A DNA stretch of 64,000 nucleotides from Wuchereria bancrofti (taxonomy: Eukaryota; Nematoda; Chromadorea; Rhabditida; Onchocercidae). Position numbers and translations under genes: made by a program. Where the stretch lies: positions 10,402,975 through 10,466,974 of the forward strand of contig SSBO01000012.1 of NCBI GenBank assembly GCA_005281725.1, written 5' to 3'. Positions 51,722-64,000 of the stretch are shown here, one piece after another (the stretch's first letter is position 1; every line of letters starts with the position of its first letter). Under the pieces are notes generated by a model that worked only from the letters and a program-made list of their open reading frames with translations, was not told the origin of the DNA and searched no databases.

Positions 51722-54700
51722 TTAATATGGTGCAAAACGATTCAGCGTACGATACGTAGCTGCTGCCATAGCCGGATAGCCTGGTAGAGCTGCTGTTAAT
51801 GCTTGACCGAGATACTGCTCACCAATGGATGTGGTACCAGCTGTACTTGCCACAGCATTACGCGCTGCTGCTGCTGCTGCTGCTGCCATTAAAGCCGGAT
51901 TTGCTGCTTAAAACAGGTGAAAATTTATGATGCAAACCAGAAATGATGAAATTTGTATGAAAACTAATTTAAATTTAACTTCATCACGAGGTAATTACTA
52001 AACATACGAAGAGAATCATTTATTCTTTTTCATAATCTTCCAAACAGGAGCATAACATACCTTGTGCAGCAACAAGCTGCAAACGTGCCTGCTCAGTTAA
52101 CAAGGTTGTTGTTGGATCGTAAGATTGCTGCAGTGGTTGAGTTGTTTGAGGCAATTGAGCAGCACCCAATAATAGACTCTGATTTTGCATTTGAGCTGCG
52201 AGAGCTGGTGTAATGAAACTCAACTGCTGAGGTTGCCCAAGTGCAGCAAGTTGACTTTGCACATTGAGAGTTTGCAAATTCCGAACCGCTAACGCTTGCG
52301 CTAACGGATTTCGTAAGTATAACGCACGATTTGCTGCAGCTGCTTGTTGAAGTGCAGCACCCTGCAATGCGGCAACCGCCAAACTAGCATCCACCATTCC
52401 TGGAAAAACGCATTAACTCCGGATAAATTTATGCATATAATAACTTTTACTTCAAAAAAAAAGAAAAAAACCAAACGTGATTTGAAATAGTTCGAAAATC
52501 TCTAACATAATCATAATAACGATTAATAATAATAAAATATATCAAAGTTAAGAGCAGCAAACTACAAGCGCCGAAAACTACTTGCGTAATCCGTTCCGGT
52601 CCTTTATTTATCCTTCTCACTTATTTCTTTTCCTGCGTTCCATCTTCTTTTCTTTTTTCTGAAGTGCCTTTTTTCTACTTCCTTTTTCTTCCTTTTCGTA
52701 TTTTTCTTTAAACATTTAAATTGAAATTTTGCTCAAATTTCATGTACGGAATTTTTCGGATACAAAAACGAAAGTAGGGAAAAAAGAAAAAACATTTTGC
52801 AAACTATTCATGCACAGTAAAATGTGAGAGCATATACCATAAAAACTTTCAGCATAACTTGACAAAACATGCGCAGGAGCCACAGGTGCAGCGCGTGGAA
52901 GTGGGCATTTTAAACCAATAAAACTGCAAAAACATCCAGTATTTTTTTTTAAGTTCAGATTTATATTTCAAACTTTTACACCTTAACCCAAATGCGCGCT
53001 GCTCGTGCAGTTTGCTCGCACGTTAAAACAGTAATGGTGGCAGTAATAAGAGTATTAATAATAACATAATAACGACAATAATAATCATAAATATTATTAT
53101 AATAGTAACAGTTACAACAAAAAACATACCCATCAGACATAGCTGCCCTTATTTTTTAGACAAGTATATGCAGAATTTCAATGATTATTTGAAGCAACAA
53201 CGCGTAAAAAGTTCAACTGCATGCAATAAAAAAAGCACGGAGCCGGATGGCTGTTACAGAATCTGCACCTTTCTTTCATTTCTCAACACTTTTTTAAAAC
53301 GTGCGATCGATCATTTTACATGCAAACCCAATTTTACTTAATGCAATTTTTCCTTTTTTAAATGAAAAAATGCAGATTATGCATATTTTAAAAAAAAAAC
53401 ACCGAAAAGAAACAATATAAATTTTTCAAAAAAGTTTAAACTTAGGTAATAGGTAACGTCACTTTCGCTCTCTCACTCTCAATTGTATTTTTTTTTTTTT
53501 TTTTTTTTTTTNNNNNNNNNNNNNNNNNNNNNNNNNNNNNNNNNNNNNNNNNNNNNNNNNNNNNNNNNNNTTTTTTTTTTTTTTTTTTTTTTTTTTTTGA
53601 AAATAAGATAAAGATTTCGGCTCACCGGGTGCGACTTTCGGCTTCTTGGTGTGTATACGGGCAGTGGCGCAATTCACCTCAAAAAAGGCGACTATTAGGA
53701 GTCGTCCGGAATAACTTCCACAGTCTTATTCTTTCATTTTTGTTTTTGATTTTGTTTTTTTCTTTTTTGGTTGTGAGAAACATGCCAGCGAAACGTACGA
53801 TAAAGAAAAAAATAAGCACCGCAAAAGAAACATCTGCCAAATATCAACAGATTTAAGAATATGCGTTTATAAAAAGAAAAATATGTTTCCCCATCAGAAA
53901 TTTGACATTTCAAAAAATTCAGATGATCTTGGTTAAATCTAAAATATCGAGTAAATGTATGTACATATATAGGGTTCCCTTACTTTAAGATATAGCATAT
54001 ATATTAGGTGTTTGATTTCTCCACACTTCAATGGGTAGCCATGCAAAGGATCAGGAAACTTTAAATATAGTCAGAAAAGATCCGAGCTCGCAAGGATTAG
54101 TAAAAGTCCATTTAAAAAAAATTAAAATACAGAAATGCAGTAGGATGCAAATTCTCTGTGTAAAGCAAACACAATTAGACGATCCCAAAAACGTATGTGC
54201 GCCCCCTACAGTGAATTTTCAATAACAATTATTAAGCGTCATGCTCAATAGAAAACACTGTTTTGATTCAAAGAATGGAACTAAACAAGTGCATTCACCA
54301 TCACAGTTGCTCTCTTTTACTGGATTTCGGGAGACACCAAATTATGAACATACCGGTTTTTAAAGACCAAGTCTGCAGCTTTCTCGCTGAATTTTAGCAC
54401 CGTAGGTTCCGGATATTGCTAATTTCAGATAAGTTACGTTAAGAGTTATTTGGGAGAACAGTTCACTTTATCTCTCACCTTTGCTTTTGTCATTCTTTTC
54501 TAGAAACTATCATTTCCCCCAAGTCTTTTTTTCACGCGATATGTACGTTCTAACTGGAAATTATAATTAATCTCAAAAAGAAGCGTTTGGGACCAGATAG
54601 AAGTTTTTCCACATAAAAATTAATTTTAGGAAAAATAAGGTCTACTCAATAACGATAAAAAGATGTGACATCCACTTTCCATTGATGGCAGATCTCCAGG

Positions 54701-57700
54701 CTAATCATTTCCTGAACTCATGAAGTTCAAAGGAGTGCATAAGTTGATTATGGAGACTGAGACAGATTCAAAATCCTAAAGAAAAAATATTCTAATATAG
54801 TACCAAAAATATGAGAAAACGATTTTTCGTAAATAAGGGGATTTCATAGTTGCTTGCAGAAATAACAATGAGCCAAAAATAACTAAAAAAAGGGCCGCAA
54901 AGAATGTAAAATATCTTAACTTAGAGACAGATGTGAGCGAAGGTAAGCGGAGTTGAGGGAGGTTTATAATACAAAGAGGTGGGAAGTTTCCTAGAGAGAA
55001 AAATGTGAGCAAGGTTTGTAATACAAAAGAATGCCGGAAAGTTCATGCTCAGGTAGAACATATTCCAGAAACTCAACTCTGTAGCAAGCAAATATATCAG
55101 AGAGATAGATTAGCAACAGCATTATACCCGGTAAACTAAACGTTTCGTAACAAGACAGAGAGCAACCATAAGCCGATTTTTTAATGGCTTCGTTTGGTGC
55201 ATAACAAACAAGCAAACCTCAATTTTGCGACCCTCAACAGAAGAACCATGCAATTCTTGTCTAGCTTTCTCCGCATCTGCTGATTTCTCCATAGTCACAA
55301 AACCAAACCCCTGGAAAAAGCAGAAAAGCTGGAAGCAAAGACATTTTAAAATTAAAGCAGTTAATTTTGATTAAAAAAAAAACTTGCTTCGCCCAAAAAT
55401 CCGAAGCATATAGAAATATATTAACTAATCAGATAAGCTATATCTGTCCTTCCTAATCACTGTAACAAAAAGTTATTTTTCAAGAAAAAACGCCACAATT
55501 ACCTTACTACCACGTTCATTAAATATTATTTCAACATCAGTTACAGGCCCATATTTCTCAAACATTGCCCTTAAATCGGGATCACGAAATCGGAACGGTA
55601 TGTTTGATACGTGCAATCGTTTGGGTGCACTATCAACGGAATTTGACGATGTAGATGGATCCGGTGTCGTTAAAGCATTTGATGCGGCTGGCTGCGACTG
55701 GACCTAAAGGAAATTTTGAAATAATATTGAGAAAAGCCGTAGTCTACTTTGCAAATGAATAGATTTCCGGGTAAACTTGCGTTTCAGCGGAATTCCGATC
55801 TTTGCTTATTTAAAATATCTTTATGCTTATAAATTTAAACAAACTGCAGACGGTGGTGGTATCTGTGGGCCGATCCCTGCAACTGCAGCCATTTGCATTT
55901 GGACTTGGAGATCATACTGCTCTCGTGCCAACTTCTCATCTTGTTTCTCGCTTTCTGCATTTGATATAACCGTACTAACTACGGGTGCTGCAAGCAAACC
56001 ACCTGATTGATGTATTGCGGCTGCTGCAAATTAACTTTATTTGTTAAAATATCTGACAGGAAAAAAATATTAGACGATATATTTGATTGGCATATTACCA
56101 CAACTGCAGTATGAAAATATTTACCGTCAATGCTTCGTTACCGTGGTACATTCGGATTGCCTTAGTGACATCACCTAGTATGGATATTGACTGCTCATTA
56201 TTCACGGATGAAAAATCAATATGTGCAACTTGGGCATTGTATATACATTAGGAACCTCGAGTAAAAATTTTAAGCATATGCAAAATACAAACCACTGCTT
56301 CGAGACATAAGTCCATTTCTTTCCACTCCAAAAATATTTAATTACTTGAAAAAAAAAAACACTACATAACTTCGTTCCTTTAAAATTAAGCTCAAAAAAT
56401 ATTGAACTTATCACTTAGTAACGCATCAGATTTGTGAATTCAGTAAAAAAGAAAAAACCGTAAAAAAAATTGCTTACGTTTTTTGCCTATCTTCTACCGA
56501 TGAAACTATGCTCGTTATTTATTTCCCAGTGAGGAATTTCCAAAGACTCATTTTAAAAAAAACTTTCAACACCTTATAAATAAATGAATACCTGCAGAAG
56601 CTGCGGCAAACTGTTGTTGTTGAGCTACTTGGATTTGCTGTAGAAGTACAGGGGAAACGCCGGCTTGCATGAATTGCTTCATAGCCGCAAGATTAACAGG
56701 TGGCTGTCCAGGACTTTGGAACGCTTGTGGTGCTGCACTGGCTGATAACTGATATAAAGCTTGCATAATCTGCAACCAAAAAAGAGCATTACTCATCGGA
56801 AAAAGAAAAATAATATATTCAACGTAACATCCTAACATTACAATAATTTTGGAAACTAAATTTCGATAGACATCGGAGGATAATTAATATTAACCTAACC
56901 TAACCTGAATTTTAAGAAGATGTAATAACTGCCATTATATTTGAAACCATATAGGTTAAACTTGCTTCTACTGAAAGCACATTACAACAGCGTCACACAT
57001 ACTTGCATGCTGCATTTGTAGTTCATGATATGTGCGCAAGAAGTACAGAATATTCGGTGTTTGGAAGGCGCTAGAAAAACTTCGCACCAGCAGTGCAATT
57101 CCTGATTCGATTAATTTTACGTTCATCAAATGATGATTCACAAATATGATATCTGCCCAAATGTGGTGACAAATGACGAAAAAATTTAGGATAATCAGAA
57201 CAAACGAAAGATAGAAACGACAGACGGAAGATAATCGCCACACGACCTGCGAAGAATACGGATATGAGAAATGATAATACATAAACTATTCAAAGAGGTA
57301 AACTGCGATGATGCCAAACGAATTGACACAAACTGTATTAAACTGACCGCTTGTTACTAGCAGAATATCACCACTAATTAGTTTTATTCATTAAACACTA
57401 GGTCTTCGGGTTAATTTAAAGTTTATGAACATTATCCCTCCTTATACCTGTAGAAAATAAAAACAGAAAGTTGCGTAAAAATTTAGAGGAGTGAGTATCA
57501 AATTTAAACCACCACCAAAACGTCAATTCCAAATTTGAGAAACTAAAATTAATTACATTTTTGAATATGCTGATGCTAAACCCGTAGCGTAAACTGGTCA
57601 CTCCAATCACTGGATGCTGATGTTACGATAAATATTCAGTGGTCGCTTGTTGAGATGCAACTATCGATCGGGTACAACCCATTTCGACATCGTTCAAGTA

Positions 57701-59238
57701 ATAATAAACCATTTCATATCTAACCAAATCAAAGTGACTATCAGTCATAAGGATACCATCAATATGGCTATCGGTCATCATTATTTCGATATTAAAAAAA
57801 GAAAAAGAGAAAAAAGACTCTACCAACAGGAAGATCGTCAGACTCATCATTCATCAGAGCATTTTACCCACAACAAACGACTTTTACTGGAACCATTCCG
57901 GAATATTCCCAGAATACCCGAAAATTACAGGCCCTATGTGAAACTTGAAGATCCTATGTCAATTAGAAAGGTAGGAAATGTAATTGACCGAATAAAGTTA
58001 AGGTGCAGATTGATCCGGATGATGCTTTTCAAATGGCTAATTAAACTTTAAAAATGCAAAGACTTCATTTATTGAAATGAAAAATATGTACGAACTATCA
58101 TTCATTTATCTTCTTTCTATCAAAACAAAAAAAAGAGAGGAAAGAAAAATTAGATTGTTTCAAACTTATTATGACTAAAGAATCGTAATTTCAAGAAGAG
58201 AAATTCACAACACCAACATGTATTCATTATGATCAGAATAGATGGAACGATTTTTTCATTCTTTCATCATGTCACATATGTCCTCAATGATTTCAAAATC
58301 AATAAGCTAAACACTCGACTAATATGGTTTCAAATAAAAAAAAACATTCATAATTTCAATCTTTAAAACTAAAATGAAAAAGAAAAAAGAAAGAAACAAA
58401 TGAAAATAAAGGATCAAAAATTAAATAGAAATATTATGAAACTAAAAAAACTTATAAAGCTTGCTGAGAAGAAATGTCCAAAAAAAAAAGATAAATACAT
58501 AAATCAGAATAATACAATACACTCATAATATTGACCAATAACTTTATCAATTATCATTCTCCTTCGCAATGTTATCATTTCCATTTCTTTCACTTATGAT
58601 GAATTACTTAAATACTACAAATCACTTGAGCAAAATACCATCCACATTTCAATTTCCTTATTTTAATTCTGATTAGTTAAAGAAAATTTTGTCTCATATA
58701 ATATATGCAATATTGTATTCATAACTAATTTAAAATTTGCGTAATATTTCAAATTATTTTACATATATATTCCTAACAAATTCTTATTATTCTAAAAATA
58801 GAAAATTATAGCAAATTATAGTAATAGAATATGAGAAAAAGAGGACGATTTATCAAATAATACAAATTAAAGGGTAAAGGTTAGGTGAGGAAGAAAGAGA
58901 GAAAGCGAAAAGTGGAAAAAAATGAAGAATTTCTTAAGCTTTTGAAATAATAAATATTGCATATATACATACTTTATCTAACAGTTTTGTTAAAACATTA
59001 CTTTTCTAATTTGCCTAGAAATAGATATATTTTCAGAAGAACTTATATGTGTGTGTATGTATGCATGTATATATATGTTATAAAAAAAAGAAAATAGTGG
59101 AAATTTTTGAAGTAGAAGTAGACTAACGTCGATGGCACAACAGGATTGATAGTGGAGCGATTGGATCGATCCTGAATTGATGGAAGGAATGCCTTCCTCT
59201 CTTCCCGATCTCTCCATCATGCTCAGGTCTATCATCAT
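51722..59238 (-). CDS. fox-1: RBFOX-family RNA-binding splicing regulator (fox-1/asd-1 type)
   Basis: Exons in transcript order: 59238-59128 (tentative first exon), 56769-56592, 56023-55845, 55703-55503, 55310-55218, 53677-53626, 53142-53130 (microexon, tentative), 52923-52838, 52399-52061, 51906-51722; phases agree (about 478 aa). The N-terminal half is Gln/Ala-rich. The RRM starts [20 protein letters not shown], with RNP2 LHVSNI and RNP1 KGFGFVTM, and runs through [20 protein letters not shown], diagnostic of RBFOX. A long Ala/Gln-rich C-terminal half ends [10 protein letters not shown]; human RBFOX ends NRFAPY. RBFOX proteins bind UGCAUG in nuclear pre-mRNA and control alternative exons; in C. 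elegans FOX-1 and ASD-1 act in sex determination and exon choice. I cannot separate fox-1 from asd-1. Exons 56769-51722 are firm, the first exon is not. Confidence 0.9.
53130..53142 (-). CDS. fox-1: Candidate 13-nt microexon of the RBFOX gene
   Basis: Exon 53677-53626 ends one base into a codon, while exon 52923-52838 needs two bases carried in, so they cannot join directly. On the minus strand between them, CTATGTCTGATGG lies between GGGCAG and a strong donor GTATGT. Its 13 nt supply exactly the missing phase and add Ala-Met-Ser-Asp-Gly. The acceptor lacks a good pyrimidine tract, as is common for regulated microexons. An exon lost in the gap at 53512-53570 is the alternative. Confidence 0.45.
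53488..53598. other. Assembly gap inside a poly-T run
   Basis: Twenty-four T, 59 N (53512-53570), then 28 T, within an RBFOX intron. The real tract length and content are unknown. Confidence 0.98.
59128..59238 (-). CDS. fox-1: Candidate first coding exon of the RBFOX gene
   Basis: Thirty-seven codons from ATG ([20 protein letters not shown] ... SCCAID) to a GTTAGT donor, in a GC-richer patch. It ends in phase 0, which matches the phase 0 start of the firm exon at 56769. The 2.4 kb between includes other open frames (57282-56968), so a different start is possible. Confidence 0.35.
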
Positions 59239-59467
59239 AAATCAATGGAAGGATGCAGTAAGAGTCGAGGAAGTTGAGCCTAACGGGAAGGGCGGGTTTA
59301 TATCCTAACGAATTAACAGTATGATGAAGCAGTAAAAAAAAAAGAAAAACAAAATAAAAAAAGAAACAATAGTTTGAATGAAGAGGAAAATAGATGATGA
59401 ATCGTCAAATTCAAAAGCCTCTTGTTTATCATCATAAACTTTTCCTCATTTCATTTACAAATACTTG

Positions 59468-59555
59468 AGAGAGAGAGGGGGAGAGGCAAGGGGAGGGTGA
59501 GGAAGACAAGAAGAGAGAGAAGAAAAGAAGGAAAGAAAGAGAGAGAGAGAAAGGA
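59468..59555. repeat. GA-rich purine tract
   Basis: GAGA repeats and AAG/GAAAG units nearly free of pyrimidines. Confidence 0.7.
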
Positions 59556-61899
59556 TGAAAATTTTATAAAATCCACTTTATGCCATTGGTAACATTTTTT
59601 TTTTTGTTTTTTTGAAAAATCTTTTCTAAAGCAGAATTTTGAAATCTAAATCATATATAAATAGAAAGAAAAAGAAACGGAAAAAATATAGTCTTAAATC
59701 CTAAAAAAAAGAAAAAATGGATTTTTTTGTTCTTGGATTAAAACAAAAAATAAAAGAAAGAAGGTAAAAGGAATTTATCAAAAAGGAAGATAAAATGAAA
59801 AAATACAAACAAATAGACATAGATAAGAAAGGAAAAGTTCAAATTATGATAAAATAACCAAATAATAGTACAAAAATGAATGATAATATATTCATTATTA
59901 ATTAAATAAAGTATAATGATTATATAACAAAATTAAGAAAAATTGTTTAAGTCTATCAACTAATTCGATTATCAGTCGTTTATTTCAAATTTAACCAGAA
60001 ATAATTAAGATTATCATGTTATTTATTATAAGAAATAAATCCGAATGTTTTACTTAGCTTTCTTTTCTTTTTTTCTTTTTTTGAAATTATTCAGTAAAAA
60101 AGAGTACGTTAATTATTGAAACTAAATTAAATCTTATATTGAACAGGAAATACAGAATATTAAATCTGAAACAAGAATTAAATGTTGTATAGGACAATTA
60201 ATACCACAATTATTACTTCTAGTGATTAAATTACGATTATTTATCATATAAGTATACTTTGAAGACTAAAAAAACAAAAACAAATTAGTGTTTAAATATT
60301 CGTAATTACAAATTACAATTCTATCAATGAATGAAATTAACATAATTGCAATATGACAAAATCCGCCATATTTACTGTTCTCTATCTATCACTTTAATGC
60401 TTAATAATTACGAATGTGATGCAAAAAAAAGAAAAAACTATTTTTGATCGAAAAGAAATGAAATTTTCATTTCTCACTTAAAATGCAATGGATATGACAA
60501 GTTTAGTGTATTTGAATGATAATTCTTATCAAATATCATCGAAATGTTACACAGCAGTTCTTTTCATCATCAAAATCTTATTTGTTGAATTAAATAATAA
60601 ATTTATATTTGATAATAAATTTTACAAGCATATCAAAATGAAAATGGAAATATATGAATTTCAAATGTGATATTTGGAATGAAAGCATCAAATGAAAATG
60701 TAGAACATTTGGATGCTTGTTTACTTTTACAAAGTACATCCATACATCATTTTTCGTAATGGGACAAAAAATGGGGAACAGTGCGGCAGTATGGCATTTC
60801 GAGTATCGAGGCTTACCAATCTAAATTAGTATCATTTCTCAGTTCTGAAACTTTTCAACAAACTTTCCAATAAAATTTGAAAATTCGAAAAAAAAAAAAT
60901 GCCAAAGATTGAAATTTCTGGGACAATTTGCGCTAAATGTGATCACCGGGAATGACTTAATTTCTTTCTTTCTAGTTTAATTTTTAGCATACTTTAGTGA
61001 ATTCGAACGATTGAAATGAGGCAATTTATTTGTCCCAGAAAGTTCTGCTCTAGTTCCTTCGAAGATCTAATAAAAAGGAACGTTCAATGCGCTTCATGAT
61101 GTACGAAACTGCCTAACAATATTTAAATGAATCATTTTGAGGAATGTAAAAATTTGGTTTCACTCTTAATATTTTTTTTTTTTGGTTGAGACACACTTTA
61201 CTCTCTCTCTTTTTCTCTCTTCCCCTCTCTCTCTCCCTCTTTCTGTTTTTGCCCATTTCATTTAGGAAGAAAGGGAGAGCAAAAGCATTTCACGGATGGG
61301 AAAAAGGATAGATCAGTGGAAAGTATGACATACCTAACAGATAATCATTTATTGCGATAACACTAAACATTATGAATGAAAGGATCAAAAAGAGAAAAAG
61401 AAAGAGAGAGAGGAAGAGAAGGAAAAAGAAAAGGAAAGAAAGAGGGAAATATGAAAATGATGATAACTGATAATGAAATTCTGAAATAAAAAATGATTGA
61501 CAGAGGGAACGATGAAAAAAAGGAATAGCAAATTTAAAAATAAAAAAAAACTGATTGCGTGAAATCCTATAAACTTTGAGAGTATTTTCCCATTTCCCTC
61601 TTCTACTTTTTGATTCATTTCTACTTATCAGAATAATTATAATAAAAGGAGTGAAATCCAAATTTTCTTGTTATTAAATGAAAAAAAAAAATTTGCCTCT
61701 ATATCACTTCCAAACAAATTTATTATTAATTATTACAATTGTAATGTGATAATAATAAGTAATATCATGGGTATCAAATTTGGACAATATATTTGGATGA
61801 AAGGAAGCAGAATAATAGCATAAAACCATGAAGTTATGGAATGATTTCAAATCATCAATTATTTAACAACCGCAGCAGGAGGAGGAAGAATGCACGCAT

Positions 61900-61968
61900 G
61901 CATTAGTGCTTGGAATGAATGCATACATATAAAATATGTATGCATTCACAGAAAAGCATCGTTAATGC
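61900..61968. other. Pre-miRNA-like hairpin
   Basis: Perfect 15-bp arms TGAATGCATACATAT (61916-61930) and ATATGTATGCATTCA (61934-61948) surround a 3-nt loop. After an internal loop, GCTT pairs with AAGC, and GCATTA (61900-61905) pairs with TAATGC (61963-61968). The fold is 69 nt long. It could be a small-RNA precursor, a transcribed hairpin or a small inverted-repeat relic. Confidence 0.4.
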
Positions 61969-62093
61969 AAAAGGTAAGCATTTAACATTCATTTTATGAA
62001 ATGATCAGCCTAATTTTGTCGGCAATAAGATTTGTTCGCAATGTGAAATGAAATTGAGGAATTGAAGGATGCTGCTTACAGCAATATTGCAGA

Positions 62094-62119
62094 TGCAGTT
62101 GCAAACAGATGCAACTGCA
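62094..62119. repeat. Small inverted repeat
   Basis: TGCAGTTGC and GCAACTGCA, perfect 9-bp arms around an 8-nt loop. Confidence 0.6.
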
Positions 62120-62338
62120 AACTTATTATTCTCATCTTGTTAAAGATGATAAATTGCAAAAAAAAAAAAAAAGATGGATGAAGGAAAGAGATGGGAAGAG
62201 AGAGAGCAATAAGCTTTTCACTAGAAATCCTTAGAAACTAAGTACTTTTGCTTTCATATCTTTATAATAGTATTTAGTCGTCTACTTTTAAAGCTATACG
62301 ACAATTCTTCACCAGAAATAGTTGACAAAATTGACAGC

Positions 62339-62373
62339 ACACATATACATACACACACACACACGCACACAGA
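62339..62373. repeat. CA microsatellite
   Basis: ACACAT units pass into CA repeats with one CG variant. Confidence 0.8.
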
Positions 62374-63360
62374 CCCAAAGGACCCATACAGACACAGACA
62401 GACAGACATGTATCTTAACACAATTGGTTGTGTTTCGAATTCGATGAAGCAGCATTTCATCCGCATTTCAAATAAAGATGACGTAACTAAGCTAGTAGAG
62501 AACCTATTACTACTAAAAGTGAAGCAAAGTTCGAGCTTCATGTCACAATTTAATCGATGTCATCCACCTTCTTAATGCCATCTTTACTGTCATCTTGACC
62601 TCGATCTCTGCTTTCATCCCATCTTTATAATCATCATAAATCTTTCCTTCCTCTTTCTCCCTCTCTATCTCTCTGTCTCATCCATGTCTCGGTATTCTTA
62701 ATTTTTCGTTCTGTTCAAATTATTATAATAAATGAGCGCAACTGTTTGCATAGGAAGATAATAAAGGGTATAGTGAAAGGGAAGATTAATCAGCAGACAA
62801 ACACAGGGACATATACTATTATATTGTAGGAGAGTAATATTGAAAATGGTAAGGGATTTTAAGACTACAATAACTTTGAAACTTTCAATAACTACCATAA
62901 AATTCAATCATTGTATCATTTTCACCCTTCCTCCCTCGTTCTCTCTCTCTCCCTCCCTTTCTCTTTAACATCTATTTTTATCCGCTTCCCTGAATTTTTC
63001 AGTCTTTATGTAAAAAAAGGGGTTAATATCAAATATTTCTAATATTTTTACATTAAAAAAACGAAAAAAAAATAAGAATTACTAACTTGTATCAAAATTA
63101 ATGAAACATATGAATAGGAAAAGAAAATAAAAGAAAAAAAGTTAAAAATAACTTCTTTTTCTATCAAAGAAAAAAAGAGAATTACTATATATAAGCAAAA
63201 AATATTTCTTTTTATTTCATTCGTTTACATATCATATAAGAAACGCAATGAAAAAAATAGACAGAATAAAAAGAAAAACGAAATCTTTTTTTTTTTTCTT
63301 TTTATTACTTTAAATAATAAAAGTTTTTTTTTTCATACATTTCAATATTCTTATTCTTCC

Positions 63361-63719
63361 TGAATGAATGAATGAATGAATGGAATGAATGAATGAATGA
63401 ATGGAATGAATGAATGAATGGAATGAATGAATGAGTGAATGGAATGAATGAATGAATGGAATGAATGAATGAATGAATGAATGAATGAATGAATGAATGA
63501 ATGAATGAATGAATGAATGAATGAATGAATGAATGAATGGAATGAATGGAATGAATGAATGAATGAATGGAATGAATGGAATGAATGAATGGAATGAATG
63601 AATGAATGGAATGAATGAATGAATGAATGGAATGAATGAATGAATGAATGGAATGAATGAATGAATGAATGGAATGAATGGAATGAATGAATGAATGGAA
63701 TGAATGAATGAATGAATGA
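63361..63719. repeat. GAAT/GGAAT tandem array
   Basis: About 360 bases of GAAT tetramers interspersed with GGAAT pentamers at irregular spacing. The minus strand reads as His-Ser-Phe-Ile repeats in overlapping frames, an artefact of the unit. Confidence 0.95.
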
Positions 63720-64000
63720 TGCTGTGGTAAGTTCATTTAACTCATTCATATATATATTAATGACTAATTTTCAAAGACCAAAAAACTGTTCAAGAATATG
63801 AAGTGCGCAATTGATTTTTTTTTTAACAGATTAAAGTGCTTTTATGAGGTTTTTAAAGTTAGCTTAGCTAATTTTTTATTGAAGAAAAAATATGAAAGAC
63901 ATTAAGTTCCTTCCTTATCTTTTTTTCCTCTCTTTCCTTCCCTGTCCATCTAACTGTTATCAGTGATGAGAATGATAAATATTTCAATGAATATTTCGTA

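Larger units (their letters stand above)
59239..64000. other. AT-rich flank upstream of the RBFOX gene
   Basis: Contains GA- and CT-rich tracts (59470-59555, 61200-61250, 61370-61450, 62640-62680), a CA repeat, hairpins near 61.9 and 62.1 kb, and the GAAT array. A 28-nt minus segment near 60813-60840 sits between TTTCAG and GTAAGC but cannot be assigned. No gene is supported. Confidence 0.5.

Noticed and set aside
56890..56915. Telomere-like CCTAACCTAACC
   Set aside because: Only two to three units, and the unit is not the nematode telomere repeat TTAGGC.
56968..57282. 104-codon minus-strand frame (hydrophobic, [15 protein letters not shown]...)
   Set aside because: Begins after a good TTCGCAG acceptor, but the GTATGT donor near its end leaves the wrong phase for the next RBFOX exon. 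No family recognised; possibly an untranslated 5' exon.
63305..63749. Two overlapping His-Ser-Phe-Ile repeat frames of 132-143 codons
   Set aside because: Produced by the GAAT/GGAAT array; no start context, no splice structure, no domain.

Overview
The window looks like nuclear DNA of a nematode, most likely a spirurid or filarial worm. It is very AT-rich and dense in homopolymers and microsatellites. Genes are split by many small introns with T-rich acceptors, and every protein recognised is metazoan. I saw no bacterial operons, rRNA, tRNA, CRISPR arrays or intact transposons. The species cannot be fixed from sequence alone.

Five genes are supported, all rebuilt from exons whose reading phases agree across every junction: (1) 1334-10400 (+), a two-finger C2H2 zinc-finger protein with a low-complexity Ser/Ala/Thr middle; (2) 18089-19908 (+), a small multi-pass membrane protein resembling TMEM127, first exon not found; (3) 23440-29015 (-), a single-pass immunoglobulin-superfamily receptor, 5' end not found; (4) 46590-48657 (+), complete RMND5, the RING subunit of the GID/CTLH ubiquitin ligase; (5) 51722-59238 (-), an RBFOX-family splicing factor (fox-1/asd-1 type) with a whole RRM and the family's NRFAPY C terminus. 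Genes 2/3 and 4/5 are tail-to-tail pairs. The five do not form one pathway.

The rest is intron and intergenic DNA: a 5.6 kb intron in gene 1, about 7.7 kb between genes 1 and 2, about 12 kb upstream of the receptor, and 37.7-46.5 kb, which is less AT-rich and holds open segments next to splice-like sites but no gene I can name. Repeats include a roughly 180 bp TG array, a 360 bp GAAT/GGAAT array, two poly-G runs and an assembly gap inside poly-T.

The most interesting observation is in gene 5. A 13-nt microexon is needed to keep frame after the RRM, and TGCATG motifs, the binding site of RBFOX proteins, cluster around it on the transcribed strand. Others are a frame-shifting tandem donor in the receptor's juxtamembrane exon, two acceptors that would give different C termini for the zinc-finger protein, a pre-miRNA-like hairpin at 61.9 kb, and a DR1 nuclear-receptor element beside a GC box at 41.1 kb. 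I found no clear candidate for a wholly new system.
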